From positions 1 through 56,639 of the forward strand of contig JANSWP010000043.1 of assembly GCA_024743405.1 (NCBI GenBank): a stretch of 56,639 nucleotides of DNA, in the 5' to 3' direction. This DNA is from Bacteroidota bacterium (GTDB lineage: Bacteria; Bacteroidota; Bacteroidia; Chitinophagales; Saprospiraceae). Under the pieces are notes generated by a model. That model ran no database searches, was not told the DNA's origin, and saw only the letters and a program-made list of their open reading frames with translations. A program made the position numbers and the translations under genes. Below, piece after piece: positions 53,181 through 56,639 of this stretch; the first letter of the stretch is position 1, and the number at the start of each line of letters is the position of its first letter.

Positions 53181-53557
53181 TGGAGACGGGGGGAGTCGAA
53201 CCCCCGTCCAGAGAAAGCACTCAATAGCTTTCTACATGCTTAGTCACCTATTTAGATTTTCGAGTGTCAGAAAGGTTAGTTGACCCACCCATGCTGACAC
53301 CTTAGCCCCAAAATTTTCGCTCGCTGAACGAGACACCTCAGCAAACTAGCTCAAGGGTTGGTTGATGTGCGGTACGCTATGTATTGAGCATCAAGCGCAG
53401 GGCACAATGGCGTTCTAAGACCTGGTCTTAGGCAGCCATGGCATACGAAGTATTGCCATTTGAAATTGGTTGATTGCCAGTTGGTACGAAGTTGAACAAT
53501 CTTGCTCCGGCATGCTTACTAAAAAGTAATCGTTCCTGTCGATTCCATTACGTCCCC
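53181..53557 (-). ncRNA. ssrA: Transfer-messenger RNA (tmRNA)
   Basis: A 377-nt tmRNA that rescues stalled ribosomes. The 5' end GGGGACGTAATGGAATCGAC (from 53557) and the 3' end (T-loop GGTTCGACTCC, then GTCTCCA ending at 53181) pair as a tRNA-like acceptor stem GGGGAC/GUCUCC; the CCA tail is not encoded. The tag reading frame at 53457-53428 gives GNTSYAMAA followed by TAA, ending in the YA-x-AA degradation signal. The resume codon is placed at GGC (tmRNA nucleotide 101); an in-frame GGC 21 bases earlier would give a longer tag, GNQPISNGNTSYAMAA. Protein-coding ORFs overlapping this stretch are shadows. Decayed mobile elements lie at its 3' end. Confidence 0.95.
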
Positions 53558-53612
53558 ATTTATTTTCTTGATAATAGACTAACGACTTTTCGTAGAGCCT
53601 AATCAAGAGTCG

Positions 53613-53620
53613 CAAATGTA
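53613..53620 (-). promoter_or_regulatory. -7 promoter box of ssrA
   Basis: TACATTTG on the minus strand matches TAnnTTTG exactly, 56 bp upstream of the mature tmRNA 5' end. This fits a precursor trimmed by RNase P. A T-rich stretch (CTTTTTA) lies about 20 bp further upstream, where the -33 element is expected. Confidence 0.55.
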
Positions 53621-53820
53621 ATAACTTTATAATGAGGTAAAAAGTTTCTTTTTGAAAGAGGCTACAATAAATTAATCTAAATTAGGAAACTGAGTTACGG
53701 AACAATAAAAACTAGATTAGGCACTTTATGATAAAATATTTTGGTATTAGCAAGGTAAAAAGCTGAGGTGATACCATCCACCTAGAATCCTTAGACGCTT
53801 AGGCAAAACTCAAAACCAAC

Positions 53821-53884
53821 ATATTGTCGATAATTTTTTCTTTTAAGATTGCTGCTTGCGCCGAAAAAAAAATCTTTTTTGCAG
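53821..53884 (+). repeat. Dispersed repeat, family 4, copy 2
   Basis: ATATTGTCGATAATTTTTTC followed by GCTGCTTGCGCCG, an A-run and TCTTTTTTGCAG matches 19283-19345 in the same orientation. The hairpin possible in copy 1 is partly lost. The rest of the ssrA-to-54.1 kb gap holds no supportable gene. Confidence 0.6.
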
Positions 53885-54129
53885 TTAGATGGATAAAAAA
53901 GTGCTTTATAAAACGGAAGCTTTTGGGTAGTCCCATGGTTGAAACTGTGAGTTAGAATGGTCTTTTTGAAACTAGAATTGAAATCGTGAGGCTTTTTTAA
54001 ATTTTAAGTTAGAGAGCTGGCAAAAAAATTAACAGATCTGTAGGAACATGATGAGTAAATTTCTAAGTTTTTTTGTCCTTTCTAAAAGTTAATTATGAAA
54101 TGCAATATTTTGTTGGAGGAATAATTGAA

Positions 54130-54420
54130 TTAAGCAAGAGTCGCTTTCTGTAGTTCTTTTTCGATCTTACTATTGAGTTTATCTAATGCCATCGAACCTT
54201 TCTTTTCCTCTTTCTCTACTGTAGATGAATTAGCCAGACCATCATCTGATCTGAATTTAAATATATCAAAAAAACCTGAAAGCTTGCTTCCATATGGAAA
54301 TGACCAATCAATTAATCTTGACCATTGAATAGCTTCTCTTTGTTTTATTTCGACACTTTCACTATTTAAAGCAGAGAAGAATAGTGCCAAAAAAATAATT
54401 AGCAAACAAAATGTGTACAT
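54130..54420 (-). CDS. Small exported or membrane protein, unknown
   Basis: About 96 residues from the Met at 54420 (MYTFCLLIIFLALFFSAL); the ORF is open 13 residues further upstream. The hydrophobic N-terminus is a signal peptide or anchor. The remainder is charged (EKEEKKGSMALDKLNSKIEKELQKATLA) and helical, with RLIDWSFPYGSKLSGFFDIF in the middle. Not recognised. It is isolated from neighbours on both sides, and its coding status rests on length and signal-like composition only. Confidence 0.45.
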   Translation of the reverse strand: MYTFCLLIIFLALFFSALNSESVEIKQREAIQWSRLIDWSFPYGSKLSGFFDIFKFRSDDGLANSSTVEKEEKKGSMALDKLNSKIEKELQKATLA

Positions 54421-54459
54421 TTTCTCTATAATAAAGGGGGATACCATAAATAGAATCAA

Positions 54460-54791
54460 AAAGGGGGATGTTGTTTTTAGTAACTCGGAAGGTTTATAAC
54501 ATAATAACAGAACAAAATTAATGGTTATCTAGTACTTAAGCAATAAAAAAGCAGTTTTTTTACGTCACACTTTAACCTATTTATTTTCATAATATTTAAA
54601 GACCTCATAAAAAGAGGTTTCTGTGACATCGAATATACTTTGTTTTGTTTGGAAAATTCTAGTCAAATATCAATTCTAATTTTGGTTCTAAATGAATTCA
54701 TTTGGTCTGATAAAAAAGGTAATTTTGCCAAAAATGAAAATATCCGTTTACTAATATTTTTAGCCCTACAAATTGAAAATTAATAACTAGC
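54460..54791. other. Gene-free gap before an orphan terminator
   Basis: Contains a small hairpin (GACCTC/GAGGTT, about 54600-54622) and a 20-codon ORF at 54692-54754 (MNSFGLIKKVILPKMKISVY) that ends 37 bp before the terminator at 54792. The ORF has five Lys but only one adjacent pair, so a leader role is weak. No other structure is supportable. Confidence 0.3.
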
Positions 54792-54836
54792 GACCTAATT
54801 TCTTTTAATGAAAAAGAAATTAGGTCTTTATTTTTT
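54792..54836 (+). terminator. Orphan strong terminator
   Basis: GACCTAATTTCTTTT (54792-54806) pairs perfectly with AAAAGAAATTAGGTC (54812-54826) around a five-base loop, followed by TTTATTTTTT. The nearest upstream genes are on the minus strand, so the plus-strand RNA it ends has no assigned gene. This may be a small RNA or a leader far upstream of the gene at 55157. Confidence 0.75.
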
Positions 54837-54880
54837 CGTCTGAACGAGGCATAAAGCACATGTATAACGATAGTTAAAAC
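54826..54880 (+). repeat. Degenerate family-1 element, copy E
   Basis: TTTTTTCGTCTGAACGAGGC is followed by ATAAAGCACATGTATAACG and GTTAAAACGAAC, the order of the family-1 core, with more differences than other copies. It directly follows the orphan terminator. Confidence 0.4.
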
Positions 54881-55156
54881 GAACATTATTAACCATTATC
54901 CATCAGTTTTAGCTTGAATAACTACTTAGCTCCCAAATTTTTCTATTTGGGAAAAAGAAACAGATAAGGAATGATATTTGATCCTTACACGTTCATTTTA
55001 TCACGTACTTTTACTCGATAAAAAAATCAGTATTCCTTTTTTATCTTTTAATATATTTCGCAAACACAACACAACCATAAAGCACTGTTAATCAACAAAT
55101 TAAATAACAACCTACTGCCAAATCTTTCTTTATCCTGACAAAAAATAAAACCAGAT

Positions 55157-56359
55157 ATGAAATTAGGTGTCATTCAGGAATATAAAATTCCTCCAGACTC
55201 AAGAGTTCCATTAGTCCCAGTACAATGTGCAACTATTCTAAAAAATTATGACCTCGAACTATGTATTGAATCTTCTCTTGATCGTTGCTTTCCAGATGAA
55301 GATTATCAAAAAGCAGGAGTCTCTTTGGTTAATGACCTTACAGACTGTGATATTTTAATGGGGGTAAAAGAGATTCCTGTTAAACGCCTTCTCCCAAATA
55401 AGACCTATTTTTTCTTTTCTCATACCATTAAAGAACAAGCCCATAACCGAACCTTGCTCCAAGCTGTCTTAGAAAAAAATATTCGCTTGATTGATTATGA
55501 AGTACTTACAAATGAGTTTGGAAAGAGATTAATTGCATTTGGAAGATTTGCCGGCATGGTAGGAGCACACAATGCTATCTTGGCTTTTGGTAGAAGAACA
55601 GGAGAATTTACCCTAAAAAGGATGAAAGATTGTCACGATTATGAAGAGGCCAAGAGCATCTATAATAATTTAGACTGGCCTCCAATGAAGATTGTTCTGA
55701 CAGGAACAGGTCGGGTAGGTATGGGCGCCGCTCAAGTTCTAATTGATATGGGCATTAAACAAATTTCGCCAGATGACTTCTTAAAGAAAAATTATGAGCA
55801 TGCCGTTTTTACACAATTGTTGTGTGATAATTATGTAGCTCGAAAAGATGGAAAGGAATTTAATAAAAAAGACTTTTACAAAAACCCTCATTTATATAAA
55901 AGTACCTTTACGCCTTTTACAGAAGTAGCGGATGTTATGATCAATGGTATTTATTGGGATCAAAGGGCACCTCAATTTTTCACCCAAAAAGAAATGAATC
56001 AACCTAACTTTAATATTAAAGTTATTGCTGATGTGACCTGTGACATTGCTCCTGTATCCTCAATTCCATCTACATTAAGAGCCTCCACAATTGAAAATCC
56101 TATTTTCGGATATGATCCAGAAAAAGGCTGTGAAACAGCACCTTTCGCGCCCAATTCGATTGATATGATGACTATAGACAATTTGCCCAATGAATTATGC
56201 CGCGATGCATCCACATCATTTGGACAACAATTTATTCAACATATTTTACCAGAATTATTCAAGGATAAAAGTGAAATTTTGGAAAGAGCAATTGTTGCTG
56301 AAAAGGGGAGATTGGGTAAATATTTTCAATATCTACAAAATTATGTTAATGGCAAATAA
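55157..56359 (+). CDS. Saccharopine/alanine-dehydrogenase-type oxidoreductase
   Basis: A 400-residue NAD(P)-dependent dehydrogenase with the AlaDH/PNT fold. The N-terminus MKLGVIQEYKIPPDSRVPLVP and the segment DILMGVKEIPVKRL carry the substrate-binding Arg and Lys positions; TYFFFSHTIKEQAHNR has the family His. MKIVLTGTGRVGMGAAQVL is the Rossmann nucleotide loop (near residue 182). IKVIADVTCDIAPVSSIPST and NPIFGYDP follow as in NAD-dependent saccharopine dehydrogenases (Lys1-like), which split or form saccharopine in lysine metabolism. Bacteroidota homologues are usually left as generic oxidoreductases, so the exact substrate is uncertain. It is alone on its strand. Confidence 0.75.
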   Translation: MKLGVIQEYKIPPDSRVPLVPVQCATILKNYDLELCIESSLDRCFPDEDYQKAGVSLVNDLTDCDILMGVKEIPVKRLLPNKTYFFFSHTIKEQAHNRTLLQAVLEKNIRLIDYEVLTNEFGKRLIAFGRFAGMVGAHNAILAFGRRTGEFTLKRMKDCHDYEEAKSIYNNLDWPPMKIVLTGTGRVGMGAAQVLIDMGIKQISPDDFLKKNYEHAVFTQLLCDNYVARKDGKEFNKKDFYKNPHLYKSTFTPFTEVADVMINGIYWDQRAPQFFTQKEMNQPNFNIKVIADVTCDIAPVSSIPSTLRASTIENPIFGYDPEKGCETAPFAPNSIDMMTIDNLPNELCRDASTSFGQQFIQHILPELFKDKSEILERAIVAEKGRLGKYFQYLQNYVNGK

Positions 56360-56450
56360 CAAAGAAAATCACTCCCAGTAAGGGATGTAAGGGACTTCTA
56401 TTCTGCCCCGCTGTCCTTAGCTTAGAGCATGTTTAAATTTCACTTTCCTG

Positions 56451-56632
56451 ATAAGTAAGAGAGCAATATTATCTGTAGCAAATTTTAGTTTCTTTTTTCC
56501 ACTCACAGCGTTAAAAATACTTTTGGCTATGCCTTTGTGCCACTGGCACAAGTCAGCCCAGAGAGCTAGGCTATGACTGTGTTTTTTGCCTTGTGAGAGA
56601 AAAAAATAATTCAAAAATTTATTCTAAACTTT
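56451..56632 (-). repeat. Dispersed hairpin element, family 1, copy D (long centre)
   Basis: The inverse of copy C at 36669-36814 at both ends, including AAGTTTAGAATAAATTTTTG and AAAAAAGAAACTAAAATTTG. The core reads AAGGCAAAAAACACAGTCAT and AGTATTTTTAACGC on the minus strand. Its centre is about 35 bp longer than copy C and contains GTGCCAGTGGCAC, a perfect small palindrome. The element lies close to the window edge, so its outer boundary is uncertain. Confidence 0.7.
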
Positions 56633-56639
56633 ATATCGC

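Noticed and set aside
53415-53615. Minus-strand ORF of 66 codons over ssrA
   Set aside because: It overlaps the tmRNA; its sequence is explained by the structured RNA.
54692-54754. Lysine leader peptide for the saccharopine-dehydrogenase-like gene
   Set aside because: Only one adjacent Lys pair, the terminator is 320 bp from the gene and no competing antiterminator was found; kept only as a possibility under the orphan terminator.
56417-56614. 65-codon minus-strand ORF at the window end
   Set aside because: It is translated from a family-1 repeat (copy D) and shares its peptide only with the false extension of the transferase ORF.

Overview
The window is AT-rich bacterial DNA from a member of the Bacteroidota, most likely a Saprospiria-like marine or environmental chemoheterotroph. 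Evidence: secreted proteins with type IX secretion (T9SS) C-terminal sorting domains, Bacteroidota-type lipoproteins, -7 promoter boxes of the TAnnTTTG type, a minus-strand tmRNA encoding a tag that ends in YAMAA, and many sulfatase, glycosidase and TonB-barrel genes. The species cannot be named from the sequence.

Layout. 1-4.3 kb: D-xylose catabolism (xylB, xylA) and an aldo/keto reductase. 4.3-6.9 kb: a sialidase-fold lipoprotein and, divergent from it, an ATP-grasp ligase preceded by a leader peptide with five consecutive Cys codons and a terminator, which looks like a cysteine-responsive attenuator. 7-17.1 kb: glycan-degradation genes (GH20 hexosaminidase, sulfatase, GH5-like T9SS glycosidase) mixed with a KilA-N protein, a DUF3667 membrane protein and an unknown secreted protein. 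17.3-20.3 kb: a trans-sulfuration PLP enzyme, miaE and a serine esterase. 20.4-28.3 kb: a cytochrome-c/DUF1549/DUF1553 protein, a DUF1501 protein and a large PNGase F-related T9SS protein with a LamG domain inserted. 28.9-37.5 kb: TonB-type outer-membrane barrel, EamA exporter, polyphosphate kinase, SPFH protein, phosphopantetheinyl transferase. 37.6-43.3 kb: an 11-repeat T9SS surface protein, a PPOX-fold protein and a small P-loop kinase. 43.7-52.3 kb: three co-directional genes, two paralogous ~1,220-residue proteins (metallophosphoesterase + kinase-like + Omp85-like barrel) flanking a PAP2 phosphatase. 52.4-56.6 kb: decayed transposase and possible integrase debris beside ssrA (tmRNA), an orphan terminator and a saccharopine-dehydrogenase-like gene.

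Shared themes. The hexosaminidase, sulfatase, sialidase-fold protein, PNGase F-like protein and GH5-like enzyme point to harvesting of sulfated or N-linked glycans, with xylose genes and a TonB-type receptor nearby. The 43.7-52.3 kb block suggests phosphate chemistry at the outer membrane.

The gene-free gaps are rich in non-coding structure: at least four families of short, imperfectly palindromic dispersed elements, one of which has inserted at the start codon of ppk and left a 14-bp direct duplication, plus a 40-bp perfect palindrome between divergent genes. The best candidates for something undescribed are the poly-Cys attenuator, the phosphoesterase/kinase-like/barrel fusions, and the hairpin element family whose outer arms differ between copies yet remain self-complementary.
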